Origin: Salminus brasiliensis
Lineage: Eukaryota > Chordata > Actinopteri > Characiformes > Bryconidae
Length of the DNA: 64,000 nucleotides
Direction: 5' to 3'
NCBI RefSeq assembly: GCF_030463535.1
Contig: NC_132878.1
Span: 32,693,761 to 32,757,760, forward strand
Shown: in pieces, positions 24,255-37,451 of the stretch
Layout: each line of letters opens with the position of its first letter
Position numbering within the stretch: position 1 is the first letter of the stretch
Program-made: the position numbers and the translations under genes
The notes under the pieces: model-generated
Seen by the model: the letters and a program-made list of their open reading frames with translations, nothing else
Told to the model about the DNA's origin: nothing
Databases searched by the model: none

Positions 24255-24262
24255 GGACGGCC

Positions 24263-27200
24263 ATGGAGTCGAAGCTGAAGGAACTGCGGCAGAAACTGGA
24301 GAAGCAATGCCAGATTAACCAGGAGCTGCAGAACCACAACCAGAACCTGGGTAAGAAAGGATGAAGACCTATTGACGTAAATGAAAATTGTGTTTCTTAG
24401 TGCGTTTCACTTTCATGTATGAACATGGAAGGAATGCATCATGATGCAGTAGAGTTCATTATATTATCACATAGTGTGCTAACAAATGTATCTTCTTCTG
24501 CAATGTCTCCAGAGAAGAGGTTGAAAGAGAAAGAGAGGCTGCTGGAGGAGCTGCAGAGCCGTTTGTATGAGCTGGGTGTGTACATGCGTGTGTGTGTGTG
24601 TGTTTGTGTGTGAACAGGAAGTAAGTATTATCTTTGCGGAATTCATAATGGATAAATGGTTAATGGATAAAAAGGTCATTTTCTGGTTGCTCTGGTTTAT
24701 CTTTGCTTATTGCCTTGAATCCTTGAGTACTTATGAACAGCTTATGCCAGTAATTGCAAGAGGATACAAAATGCTTTCTGAAGTAAATGAGATTGCATTG
24801 ACATTAGGGGCCCTAAACTAATGTGATGGACATTTGTTCCATTTATAACACTGAATCATCATTGCCAAGTAATGAAATGTATAAGGCAGAGGCCTAGATT
24901 AAAACACCACACATACATTCTTTGGAAGATTCAGATGCCTTATTTATGTTTCAGATCTTCCATATATATTAATTTTTAGATTCTGGAAAGAATTCTTTGG
25001 AACAATGTCACAGAGCAATTTTAAGGGGACCCAAGAGTTTTTTAGTGGGTCTTTTGTAAATGAAATGTGCCACACTGAAACATTTCGAAGTACATCTACA
25101 TTAAGGTTGTAAACTAATTACAGTATTTTGGAATCGTATGTTTAAGCCAAAAAACATTTAAGACCCTTTTTTGAGTTCTGAGTTTTTAATGTACGTAGCG
25201 GATATGGCTGGTTGAGGGCACTTGGTTATCAGAGAACTCTCTGTGTCAGCAAGCACCAATTCCGTTTTTTATTTTTTTCTCTTCCACCCTCCTGAACTTT
25301 GTATCTGCATTATACATGTATAACACAAGGGAAGCGAAGTAAGTACTGAAGGAAGTGTGGGGATACATTTTATTTTTTAATCAAATTTTATCAAAGAAGG
25401 TGAGCAGCTTTTCTGTCCAGTGGTTTGAACCATGTAAACAAATTGATCACTAGTGGCTGCCTGACTTTAGCTGAAAGAATATTCAAAAATCCTGAATCTC
25501 CATTTTTGCCAATATTCACTTTTTTGACATGAATCAGTTTATATATTGTAAATATTTTTGTAAATGCAAACCATACAAAACAGGTTAAAATAACTCTCTA
25601 CAATGCTAATAGTATGTAATGCTAAGATAAAATTAATATAAATTAATAAGTCTTTTTATGTAAAACTGACTTTCTCTGGTAAAAAAGTCCTTGTGCAGAG
25701 CTTTAACCACTGTTTTTCATTTCTAACAACTTAATGAAACGTACACTTGCGTTTTTTGTCAGTTAAAAATCAAGAACCAGGTCAGACCACAAAATGTGTA
25801 AAGAAGCACCTAGACCAAGACCAGGACATCTGGAATAATGTGCTTTGAACAAATAAAAGCAAAGCTGAATTATTTGGACACAGTAACAGAGGACATGTTT
25901 GGTGTCGACCAGACACAGCATTTAAACACAAGAACCCATATCAACTGTGAAGCTCTCCAACAAAGAATCCACTAAGACGTCTTTATTGTATCAGAGGGCT
26001 CTTGAGGAAAATGTAAGACGGTCTGTCTAAAAACTAAAGCTAAAACATCTCACAGCTGGAAGAATTCTGCATGGAGGAGTGGGAAAGACTTTCTCCCAGT
26101 TGATGTCTGAGGCTGATAGATCATTATAGGAAATTATAGGAAGTTATTTCAGCCAAGGGGGAAACGATATTAGGACATAGTGTCCAAACTTTTCCTTCAC
26201 AAGAAAATTGCATTTCTATGAATTACATTTTACAAATTCAACATTTCTTATGTGTTTAGTTATATTACATTCATCTCACAATATTGTTCAAGTAAAATGT
26301 CCCTTTGTTTAAATATGCTAAAAAAAACTAAAGTTTTCATGAGGTGTCCTTATCTGAAGATTAGAGTCCCTCCCTTGAGTCAAATAAAGGGTTCAATGAT
26401 GTTCCAGTAAAATCTTTTATAGCTGGACTAGCCTTTAAGATGGCAGCAGAGATTCCCCTAAGGCCAAATGTGGAGGGGAACTCTGGGTGTGCCTTTCTTT
26501 TCCAGGACTTGAAAGCAGAGAAAACTGATGGCTTCTGTAAAAGACACTCAGTCCCAAGTCTCATTTGTTAGCTAATGCAGATCACTTTGAAGCTGTTTTA
26601 CTGACTTCAACAAATTAACTTCTATGGCATCATACTGTCATATGTAACAGCATCTGGATGGATTCTGCAAGCATACACTGTTGAAAGTATAAGATCCTTG
26701 AGGAACTTTTGGAAATTCTTCAGTTTGAAACTGTGGAAGAAAATCTTAAGGTGTGTTCAAACTTTTTTCTTCTGAAAAACTTTTATTAAGGTTCCTCAAA
26801 ACTCCTTAAAAGGGTTCCTTCACAGTTTGAAATTAAACATTCTCCTAAAAGGATAAGGATCTTATCTTTTTAATAGTGTATATTTTTTTAATGTAATGTG
26901 AGTTTACTGCTCTTTGATGCAACTGTGCTGACATTTTGTGTGTGTGTGTATGTTTGATCAGAAGCTCCATCTCAGAAAGAAAGCAATGACGCTGTTCAGG
27001 AGGTACGGCAGAGCAGGACGGCAGTCATGGCTCTGGAGCCGATCCCAGAGGACCTGGACATCCAAGCCACCAAAGTCAAAAAGACTGCCAGGTTTGGCTT
27101 ATGACTTTAGGCTTTACTAATTCTAAGGTAGTGGTTCCCAGTCCAGTCTGCAAGGGCTTCTTGATCAGTGTCTCGAGAATAGAGCTGTAAAAAAAACCAA

Positions 27201-27654
27201 AAGTTAGGATTGATTGGAGATCCTCTGAGGCATCCGCAGAACATTTTACACATTTTGAAATGCTTATGATAAATGATAGTTAGGCCCCAGTTAGCACAAT
27301 GCAATGAGACTGTATAATGGCACAGCGGTCACTTCAGGAATACTGTTTATATAGGCCTCAAGTCTTTGGTTTCTTTTTCTTTGATACTCTAGTAGTCTGT
27401 AGTAAAAGCTTCTGGAATTAGAACTGCTCTGAGTATCAACGTCTAAAGCTGCAACTTGTTTCACTAAAATTTCGGAGTGGCTGATTTTTTGAAGTAGCTG
27501 TTTTTAAGAATTGTTAAAGTAACACATATGCATAGATGAATTAGTCCCTTAAACTCTACAGATCTGTTTTTGGATCCTCTTACATTAGTTTATAGCTTTA
27601 TACTTAGATAATTAGCTGAACAATGCACAGCAAATATTTGAGTATGCAATAACT

Positions 27655-27700
<46 letters not shown>

Positions 27701-27974
27701 CAGTGAAAAAGCTCAGATCATGAAGGCAATGGGGAGGAATGACTTCCTGAGTCGTCTGGATGAGGAACAGATCAGCATGATGGTGGAGCTGCTGATCTCT
27801 TTGGATCGTTGCCCTGGCGATAAGATCATCAAAGAGGGCACAGAGGGTGACAGCATGTACATTGTTGCAGGTATCTTATGTATGTGTGTGTGTGTGTTTT
27901 GAGCTACAGTCTCTGTATACCAGTAAGTCTGCGCTGCGATTTAGGGGATTCTGATAAAGTGGGCAGTGAGTGTA

Positions 27975-28025
<51 letters not shown>

Positions 28026-28452
28026 CAGGGTACAAGAGGCAATTCTAGTGGATGATTGTTATTGAAAGGTGAATATAACACTTTCTTCTTCGATTCCAGC
28101 TGGTGAACTCAAAGTTACTCAGGCAGGTCGTGATTTACGAACGTTAACTTCTGGAGATGTTTTTGGGGAGCTGGCCATTCTGTACAACTGTAAACGGACA
28201 GCCTCCGTCACGGGTCAGTTCCATGGCACTCAGACAGCCCACTGCAGCTGCATGTGACCTTTGATTACAGCTTTGAGGTTAAATGTATAAAGATCCAATT
28301 AGCAATGCAATGTGCATAAGCAATGTGTATAAGTTAATATATGCATACCATATTCAAGTAAGAATTTCATTGTACAGTGTAACTGCTTGTTTCTGCTGTG
28401 CACATGACAACAATAATAATCTCTATCTATCTATCTATCTATCTATCTACTG

Positions 28453-28510
<58 letters not shown>

Positions 28511-31500
28511 GCCCTCACTGCTGTGAGGTTATGGTGCATTGAGAGACAAACATACAGAAGCATCATGACAAGTAAATCCAAGAAAAAGCGAGAACAACTG
28601 ATGGGCTTCCTGAAGACGTGAGATCTTTCTTTCTTCGTTCTTTCCCTCTTCTACTCTACTACTGAAAAAATAACTGCCCCATGAACACTGTTCAAGCAAG
28701 GCTGCAGTTTATTACACCTTCTTCTATCCTGTGATTCTGAGTTTAGCTCAGTTTTACAGACATTGGATTTTTGTTCTCTATCAAAAAACAACAGATCTGT
28801 ATCTGAATTGGGTATCAGTGTCAGTACTTAAGATCCAGTTGGTTTTAGTGTGATGTGAACAGGGCTGTAGAGTGCACCATTATAGTGTACTGAAGGGTCT
28901 CCTTTTCCAGCGCCCGCACTCTGAAAGCCCTGAATGATGAGCAGCTCTCCAATATCATTGACTCTATGGAGGAGGTTTGTACCATTTGCCCATTTGTTTT
29001 CCATATTTTTTAAATGTAAACATTGTATCTAGATGTCTTTACTCATCATTATAATAAGAGAAATTTTAGGGAAATTATGAAATAAAACCACTAGTTTGAT
29101 TATTATGTTGACCAGTGCTTTTTCCTCTTGTAGGTGAGGTTTCAGGACAATGAGGTAATAGTACGAGAAGGTGCTGAGGGAGATACATTTTACATCATCC
29201 TCAAGGGAGAGGTGAGGGAGGGGCACATTTGTTGCCAGTCTTACATACTTGCCTTTAAACATTCTTGTAGTTACATGGTGTTTGTTAAAAACAGCAACAA
29301 AAAACTTACATATAATTAATGTATTTAGTTTCTATTGAATATCTTTTCTCTCTTTAGGTCCTAGTGACTAAAAAAGTGAACGGGCAGCAAAAAGTCATTC
29401 GTAAAATGGGCCAAGGGGAACACTTTGGAGAGTTAGCGCTTATACGGTGAAATACAGTTTTTTATTTCTGTAATTTAGCCTTTCTCTAAAGATCCACCAG
29501 TGAGCTTTTTGGAAACAGAGCTACTTGAAACAGAGCCCATTTATGTGGGTGCCCTAGTGACCAGTCCATGAGCAGAATAGAATTTATTTAGATTTATTAG
29601 ATTTATTTAGATATTTTCAGATAATGGATATCTTGCATTAATACCCAGTTTAACTGAGGGAGATGCAAACAGGCAGATGTAATTGCTTTTTCTGGCTACA
29701 ATGAGGAAAGGTTGAAATGTTTGTCTTTCTTTCCAGTGCAATTTTGAGGACGGCTACATGCACGGCTGTGGGCGATGTTACCTGCTTCTCCATTGACAAA
29801 GAGTCAGTCTCACTCAGTCTCTTTTAATTCAGCCTTCAAACCCTACAGCTCCAACTTACCATTTTCCCCTTAACCTCCAGTCAATTGTTGTGATAGATAA
29901 AAAGTTATTTCATGGTTCTGTCCTAATTAAAAGTTCTGATGTCCTCACAGGGTTTTTGAGGAGACCATTCCGATAGAAAGTCTGGAGCTACATGATGAGT
30001 AAGACGCCTTTTCTCTCAGAAACCTTTTCCAAGGTTCTTCCAGTATATTTGAGTAGTTCTTCTGACAGTGCAATCTTTCCTGTTCATGTGTTATTGATTT
30101 ACTATTGGCAGTCATTTCTTGGTGCATATTATTGAGTTAGATATAGTTTTTCAGTGTCACATTTAGGCTAAACAACATCACAGCACATTTGGATTTTTTC
30201 TGTTTTGAGCAGTTCAGACCTGGAGAACACTAACACATCAGACAAAGAAAGGTAAGACAGTTCACAACCAGTACAAGAGAAATAAAGTTTCTCTAAGGTT
30301 CAGTGCAATTATTTGAGTCTTTAGAATTGTTTCATGATAATAAAAATAATGACATAAAAAACAACAAACTAACTATATATACAGCAAAACAGTAAGTAAA
30401 ATAATAAAACATTTAAATGACAAACACAGTCAGAGATCAGCAGTTAAATGTGTTGTTATTGATTTGTCATAAAAAAGTTCTATATTTATTTTATCAATCC
30501 ACAAAATTGGTTTTTAAATTGGATCAGGTTTGTTTAGATGTTCCTTTGAACTTCGGATTTTGTGGGGAGGATGCAGGAAAGTTTTTATTCTGATGAACCT
30601 TCCATGAAGGTTATTTTTGTGGAGGTGTCGCTGCACAGTAGAACAGTGCACCACCAGGGTCTGCTAAATCTCCCTGAAGGTCCTGCCTGGGAGGTCTCTC
30701 CCTGAAAGTTTAATTTGCCTTTCTACCTTCTCTTTCAGATTTCAAATTGATCACCCCCCATTTATGTTAACTGCCATTAATTAATTCCATTGTGAACTGA
30801 AGGAATGACTACCGGATAATGCTTACCAACTTGATGATACACAACCAAAACCCAAAAAATGTATTTAGTTTTTTGCTTTAAAAAGTTTCAGCCTTATGTC
30901 TTTTAAAGATCAGTTCATCTTCTACTCACAATGCATAGTAACAGAAATTCTGAACAGTGATTGACATATATTAAAATACTTATTATTTCTACATTGGAAA
31001 TGAAGGTAGTTTATTTCCCCCCAAATACTTAATGTTAATGCCTTTGACTTGGAGTTACTCTACATTGCTGGTTGTGATGTTCTTCATGGTTCTCCTCTCC
31101 AGGCTAGTGTCTTTTCTAAAGCTGAAGGATCTGATCCCTGTTCTGTACCAGGAGGGTCGTTACCAAGGTGAACCCGTCACCCTGGGCCTGGGGGGCTTTG
31201 GACGAGTGGAACTGGTAAAGTATGCTGATGCTGAAGCTCAGATGTTTTCCTGATGGAGTAGAACCATTAAAAGAAAAATTACTTTACTTGTGTTGTAGGT
31301 AACGACACTGCTTCATGGGAAGTACTTTGCCATGAAAAAGGTCAGCAAAAAGCTCATAGTGGAGAAGCGGCAGGGTCCGCATGTAATCTTTGAGAAAAAG
31401 ATCCTGCAGGACATAGAGAGTGATTTTATCGTCCGGTAAGTTTTATTTTATGGCCGACTGAACAGTTGACCTTTCGTTTTCTACTTCTAAACCTCTGATC

Positions 31501-34500
31501 TCCTGCTTTAGGCTCCATGCTGCCTTCAAAGATACACGCTACATCTACATGGTCATGGAGTTCTGCTCCGGGGGAGAAATCTGGACCAAGCTGAAAGAAG
31601 TGTAAAATCTGAATGATTTTTCAGTGCTTATCAGCTTAATGTTAGGCATTTATTTATTCTTTGAAAAAAAAAGACTTTTCAGGTACCACTAAAGCTTATT
31701 TTCCTTCTGACTTCCTGTAACAGTTAATTTTAATGTAGAATTAATAGTTTCATTAATATTAGTATAATAGTATAATTTGCATCTTTTCAAACTGTCACAA
31801 TTCTATATCATATTACATAGTCCAAATCACTGGCAGTAATATAAAAAGTCAAATACCCTAATTTAAATCCAGTGGTAAAACAATACATTTACACAAAACA
31901 TAACATTTTCATTAAAGGCACTGCAGAGAAACTCTATTGTTACATATTGTTCCTAAATTATTACAATGAAATACCTTCAATAAAGTGACAGTGCTAAACA
32001 TTTTGCAGCAAAACACTGACATCATAATTCTGTGGTAGCATGGGAATGAACACTGGCACACAGCCAGCACACAGTCATACTCCGCTACACAGAAAATGGT
32101 AACTTGCTCTTATGGCCTACAATACTGAGGCCAGGCAATCATTAAATAAAACATAAAAAGACACCTAAGAGAAGGTAGACCTCATTGATGGTGAGTGTCA
32201 GTGACTGAAGGAGCCAATTCGACAGATGTTTATGTTTACTGCAGAACTTTTAGTGTTGTAATGGCTGAAATAAATGAAATAAAATATAATGCAAATTATA
32301 TTTACATACATATAAATGTACTTTAATAAACTGTACATTTATTGTGTTTACACAAAATTTTAATTAGCTGGTTTGCTGCCAACCATTTCACCATTTTTAG
32401 TGTACACATAAATATCATTTGTTTTTGTAATTTTTCTGTAATTATTACCATAATACTTAAAATAACACAAATAACAGTTGGGTGGTTCATTTACAGATAA
32501 TTTGAAATGGTTGTGTACACAATTAAAAAAATATTATTATAGACAAATTTTATTGCTCATAAAAAGTTTTTTTTAACAGTGTACCCACACAGAGAGAGTG
32601 AGGCCAATTATCAAAGCTTAGACAATTTTAGTGAAACTCCAAAACACAATTCTTGCACTCTGTACCTGTACGTGTTTTTCCACAGAGGCCGTTTTGAGGA
32701 GAAGATTTCTGTGTTTGTAGCAGCCTGTGTGGTTGAGGCCTATGCATATCTGCACAAAAAAAACATCATGTACAGAGACCTGAAACCAGAGAACCTCATG
32801 CTGGATTCGAACGGATACGTCAAACTAGTAAATATTTCTTTTAAATAATGTCTTTTAGATGTATCAGTCTCTAAAACTCCCCATTTTATGGTTTTCTTCT
32901 ATTTTCTTCATTTTCGTCCTTTTTCCTGCTGAAATAATTTTAGAATGAACAAATATACAAGAAACAAACATTTTGTTCTGCACATTTATCTTTCTGAATT
33001 TTGGTAAACATTTAGCAAAAACACAATATTATATGAAATGTGCCTTTACTTTGTTTTTTTATCAAGCAAATAAACAGTAATTACGCTGCAACTGTGCTAA
33101 AACTGTTTGTAAATAAGTGTGGATTTAGAACATCAGCAGCACATGTAATTTGACCTTAATGATATCACAACCACAAAGGGTTTTAAACAGGATGTTTTTG
33201 TTTATATAGCTTACAAAATATTTATTATAAACAAGAAAAAGGATATTTGGGTTGTGTGTAATATGGGTCTTTTAAATATTTAACATTTTGCTGATTCTGA
33301 GGATAGTAGTCTTTCAGTGTTTATATGTCTCATGTTTGTTTGTCCAGGTGGACTTTGGCTTTGCTAAGGAGCTGCGGCGAGGGCAAAAGACCTATTCATT
33401 CTGTGGGACCCCTGAGTACATGGCCCCAGAGATCATTCAGAACCAAGGCCATGATTTTGCTGCTGATTTCTGGTCACTTGGTGTTCTGGTCTATGAACTC
33501 CTCGTAGGGAGGTAGGCAGTCACTACTAAAACTGACCATTTGTGTGTGTTGAGGATGCAGTTCAAACCTCAATCAACATCTGCCCTGTTCACATTTATTT
33601 GTTTATAAAATATGGAAAGTTAGGTAATGTGAATAGTGATTCCAAGTGTTTGAGCAGTGGAAGTGGGTCAGATTTGGCTATTTATTACTTAATTATGTGT
33701 TTTGATGGGAAATTTAAATGAGAATTCAAATAAAAGTGTAGTAAATAAGATGATATGAAAAAGTTATGTTATTATAGTGTGGGCCAGCAGATAGCAGTGT
33801 TGTTCTGGATAAAAAATAAAAACATCCAGAGTACAAATTCTGACTTTTGGAAGCCTTTGGCTATTTAAATCCTCACTACTGGAAACCTCTGTAAAATTCA
33901 ATTTGCTTGCATTATATTTTATTATATTTACATATCAGAAATGAGTTTAATGCTGCAGTTTCCACATTCTGTACTGTACTGACACTGGAACTACTGCATG
34001 TACTAAATAATGATATGCACAAATTCATCACGATGTTAAGCAAATGGACACTTTGCCTTTTTTATGTTAAAGCCCACCTTTTTCAAGCTCAGAGCCACAG
34101 AAGATCTACGCCAGGATTTTGGATGGTGTGATAAAGTTCCCCCCCTACATGGGAGAGGGTGCCAGATCGCTTATTAGCAAGCTCTGCAGGTAAGAGGTTT
34201 GACTCATACCCAAACAGGCTGTCATGTTTCCATTCACTTCTATTCATTAGAAACCCGCAGCATGCAGCTTAACTTTGCTGCTGTGCAGTTAAAGAGTGCA
34301 GCAAACCTGATAATGCACAGTTTGTGTTAATTATCATCTACATTTCATAGATATTATTGGGTCATTATATTTGTCACAGCGGTCCTGTGGTCAGAAACTG
34401 ACCAATGATGAATGGCATGATAAACAATGCACTCCTGTCTATAACTGTACCCCTATTTATGGGCCTATAGGAAAGGTGGACTTCAGAAAGTTGCCTATGT

Positions 34501-37451
34501 TTCTAATAAAGTGGTCAGTGAGTAGACATACAAGGCAGTCCTTTCTATAAAAAAAATATTAGGGTCCTTGTCCTGCTGGAAGATGAATATCTGTCCCATT
34601 CTCAAATCTCTGGAAGACTGAAACAGGTTTCCTCTATATTTAGCATCATCCATTTTTCTTTCCATTTTGACCAGTTTTCCAGTCCCTGGCATGATAACAA
34701 AAGAAACATCCACAGCATAATGCTGCCACCACCATGCTTCACTGTGTGATGGTGTTCTCAGGGTGATGAGAGGTGTTGGATTTGTGCCAGAAATTGCATT
34801 TTCCTTGATGACCACCAAGTTTTTTGTCTCCAAGTTCCTCTTGTGACTAGAGTACCTTCTTCCATATATTTAGGGAGTCCCAAACATGTTTTCTTATTTT
34901 TGTCTTTAAGCAATGGCTTTTTTTCTGGACACTCTTCCATAAAGTCCAGCTCTGTGGCATGTATAGCTTAAAGTTGTCCTAAGGACAACTTTCCAGCTCA
35001 TTCAGGGTTATCTTTGCTGCCCTCTCTGATTAATTCCCTTCATGCCTGATCAGAGAGTTTTGGTGGGTGGCCCTTTCTTGGCAGGTTTTGGCACTGTGTG
35101 CAGTATTTCTGATAAAAAAGGGTTTATTTATTTATTTATTATTATTTTTTTTTTTTACAAATTCTATTGTAAGAAACCGACTGTATGTGTTTGTCTTTTT
35201 TGCAGACCACGTCCAGGCCAGAGGTTAGGGAACACCAAAAATGGAATTAAAGATGTCCGTAATCACAGGTAACCTTTGTTGAAAGTAAAACTATAAAGTC
35301 ATACAATCACTTTTTCAGTAGGATGCTTTTTTAAAATGTAAATGTTCTTTGCGTTATTTGTGTTACAACTGAAACTCTGCTCTTTTCACATGCTGTTACT
35401 GTGGGTATAGCATTGATCTGTTATGTGTTAGAATGCACAGCTGTAATGACAGCTAACACACTGTCTCTGCACTGTTCTGTCCTGCCAGATGGTTTAACAG
35501 TATAAACTGGCACAAGCTGAGGATGGGACAGATTGAGGCTCCAACAGTCCGGCTTATCAGGAAGGTCAGTTCTCAAAGCCCTAAAACACCAGTTACACCA
35601 GGGAACCATATTTATGAAAGCTGTGTGTCCAAGCTCTTTATTTAAATGAAAGAATAACACACCTTAATGAACAGATCAAGCAGTAATCATCAACTTTTAA
35701 TTGATCACACTGTATGTGTTTTATACTTAGCTGAAATGAAGGGCTTGTGAAATTAAGCCATGCCAATGTATGATGCAGTCAATTGTTTCTCTTCTTTAAA
35801 ACTGTGCTCTACAACAGCCGCCAAGAGGGAGATTTTAGTAATGTAGGAGTGGATTCTGAAACACACTTACTTTCCCTTCTCTTTTTAATTCCTGCGTGTA
35901 AATAAAGTGGATAAAGCCAATTAAGATTTTGGCGTGCTGTGCTAGTGTAGTAGTTGTCACAGTGTCTGAAAAAAAAACGTACATTATCTCTTAATGAAAA
36001 AGCAAATTTCAAATTATAGAATATAATCTTGAAACAATCTTTTGCCTCTGTGCATCACCTCAATGGATTTGAAATGAAGCAAGATGTGATTAAAGTGTAA
36101 ACATAAGACTCAGACTTTAATTCCACAAAAAAATATTAAATTAACCATTTACGAGTCATTTTTGACATAGTCCCTCCATTTGTACATGTTCAAAAGTAAA
36201 TATACTGTTAGCAGTTATGGCAAATATACATCCCCCCTGAATACATGTAAAACAGTTCATCTTTAAGGAGTTTTATGCTGGGTTCATATCACACAACTTG
36301 TAATCAGGAATCTTTTAGTGGTTGTCTCTGATCAGTCATGTAATGACTGATTAGCGACAAGTTGCCTTTCCAGACTTGCACCCAAGGAACTTCTCTTGTT
36401 GCCCTGTTTGTTAATGTTTAATGTTATAACTATAGCCAATGTCATTGTTATTTCTCTGTGCTAACTTCCAGTCACAACACTTTTCACAGTACTGGATTTT
36501 GAGTCACTGACAGTTCAAGATATTAAACCTACTTGATATTTGTCAGGGGTTTGAGAAAGATCAGTCAGAGACAGATAGATCCTGATCTTGAGAAAGATAC
36601 ATTTTTTCATAGTTGACCTTATAAATTTGATTTACTAAGCATATTTATTTTGATGTTAATATCATATTTTTTCATTTGTTACAATTCACAGATGGGGTGC
36701 AAGTAGCATTCACACTAACAGTATTTCTGTATGTAATTGTTTACAGACATTTTAACAAAAGGGGGTTCTATATAGTACTGAACAAGAGGTTTTATCTCCA
36801 CATTTTGGTGCTATAAAGAACTATTTTGTTTAAGGTTCTGTAAAGGACCATGTAGGGGATTTTAGTCACAGAGGTTTTTCACCATTGAGAACTATTGTTA
36901 GTTATTTGAGCTGTCATGGTTCTAAAAAACATCTAAGAGCCATTGCCTTTGCTAAATAACTTCCCCACACTTTTTTTAAGAGTCACTGGTTGATTCTGGA
37001 AGCAAAGTTTATATTTGCATTTGTAACTTTTGAAAAATTTTAAGCATGATGACGCCATGATGTGTTAACGGCATAATGTGTTCATGATTGTGTCCTACTG
37101 TTGCCTATAGTACCAAAAAGACCTTGCCTTCTAACAATAACATAAGTCATTTAGGGTCATTATGGAACATGGGTTCAGAAAGGTCTTAATCCTCGAGAAG
37201 AACCATTTACCTCTGCAGAGAATCTTTTAAGCATTTAAATGGCTATGAGTATATAGAACTCTGAAGAACACCTATTACAAGCTTTAAGCTTGAGCTAGAT
37301 CTAAAACATATATCAGGGTTGTATTCCTAAGCTAACAGTGTTTACGCTTGCCTTCCTTTCTCAGGGTCCATGCTACATAAACTTTGACCGGTTTCCATTT
37401 GATAAGACACAAGCAGAGGAGGAGTTCTCCGGGTGGGATCAAGATTTCTGA
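24263..37451 (+). CDS. cGMP-dependent protein kinase, divergent PKG2-like paralogue (679 aa, 21 coding exons)
   Basis: Coding exons: 24263-24350, 24513-24575, 26962-27091, 27704-27870, 28100-28213, 28512-28617, 28911-28974, 29134-29211, 29358-29446, 29737-29802, 29951-29998, 30213-30251, 31103-31214, 31299-31435, 31512-31601, 32686-32827, 33348-33511, 34073-34189, 35206-35268, 35489-35564, 37365-37451. All are GT-AG and total 2040 nt. Residues 1-50 form a leucine-zipper coiled coil; 66-77 ([12 protein letters not shown]) sit where PKGs have the pseudosubstrate. Two cyclic-nucleotide domains follow: phosphate cassettes [15 protein letters not shown] (171-185) and [15 protein letters not shown] (293-307). 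The kinase domain has [10 protein letters not shown] (379-388), Lys401, YRDLKPEN (Asp495), DFG (513-515), [11 protein letters not shown] and the AGC tail ending SGWDQDF. Oddities are Ser528 where PKA/PKG have the activation-loop Thr, and FGEL instead of FGEK in the second domain. It is shorter than PKG2 and lacks its N-terminal Gly2. It might be what fish databases call prkg3; this is uncertain. Confidence 0.92.
24576..26961 (+). other. Kinase intron between coding exons 2 and 3
   Basis: About 2.4 kb, starting with a short GT-rich run after a GTGTGT donor. No repeat family or nested gene recognised. The weak donor makes the end of exon 2 the least certain junction of the model, though phase closes. 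Confidence 0.5.
27657..27697. repeat. (GT)n microsatellite abutting a splice acceptor
   Basis: About 20 GT units run straight into ctgcag, the acceptor of kinase exon 4 at 27704. There is no conventional pyrimidine tract on the sense strand between repeat and AG. Confidence 0.95.
27978..28022. repeat. (TG)n microsatellite in a kinase intron
   Basis: About 22 TG units between exons 4 and 5; a length-variable locus. Confidence 0.95.
28350..28422 (+). mobile_element. 3' end of a non-LTR retrotransposon preceding a tetranucleotide tail
   Basis: 'gtaagaatttcattgtacag' and 'ctgctgtgcacatgacaaca' followed by 'ataataat' is a common vertebrate/fish LINE 3' end (usually ending near 'atgacaataaa'). 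The (CTAT)n array follows immediately, as expected for the simple-repeat tail of such an element. Only the last 70 bp or so are recognisable. Confidence 0.55.
28423..28510. repeat. (CTAT)n microsatellite forming a splice acceptor tract
   Basis: CTAT units with one interruption (actgta near 28449-28454) run up to 28510, and the next base completes the AG acceptor (tag, then exon 6 from 28512). The repeat itself therefore supplies the pyrimidine-containing tract for splicing of this exon. Confidence 0.95.
34480..35140 (-). pseudogene. Tc1-like transposase remnant inside a kinase intron
   Basis: Minus-strand frame 34833-34495 keeps Tc1 transposase landmarks: [12 protein letters not shown] at the position of the usual GGSIMLWGCF region, then [36 protein letters not shown] and QQDKDP (the DDE-region 'QQDNDP' motif with one change). 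Further right, 'accttcttccatatatttag', 'gcaatggctttttttctgga' and 'gttttggtgggtggccct' are the more N-terminal parts in disrupted frames. The copy is antisense to the kinase, in the intron between exons 18 and 19 (34190-35205). Stops and frame changes make it non-functional. Confidence 0.8.
35565..37364 (+). other. Last kinase intron
   Basis: About 1.8 kb of AT-rich sequence before the terminal exon. No recognised element. Confidence 0.6.

Noticed and set aside
35042-35272. Plus-strand open frame covering kinase exon 19
   Set aside because: Only 35206-35268 is coding, in the kinase frame; the rest of the open stretch is intron and Tc1 fossil.
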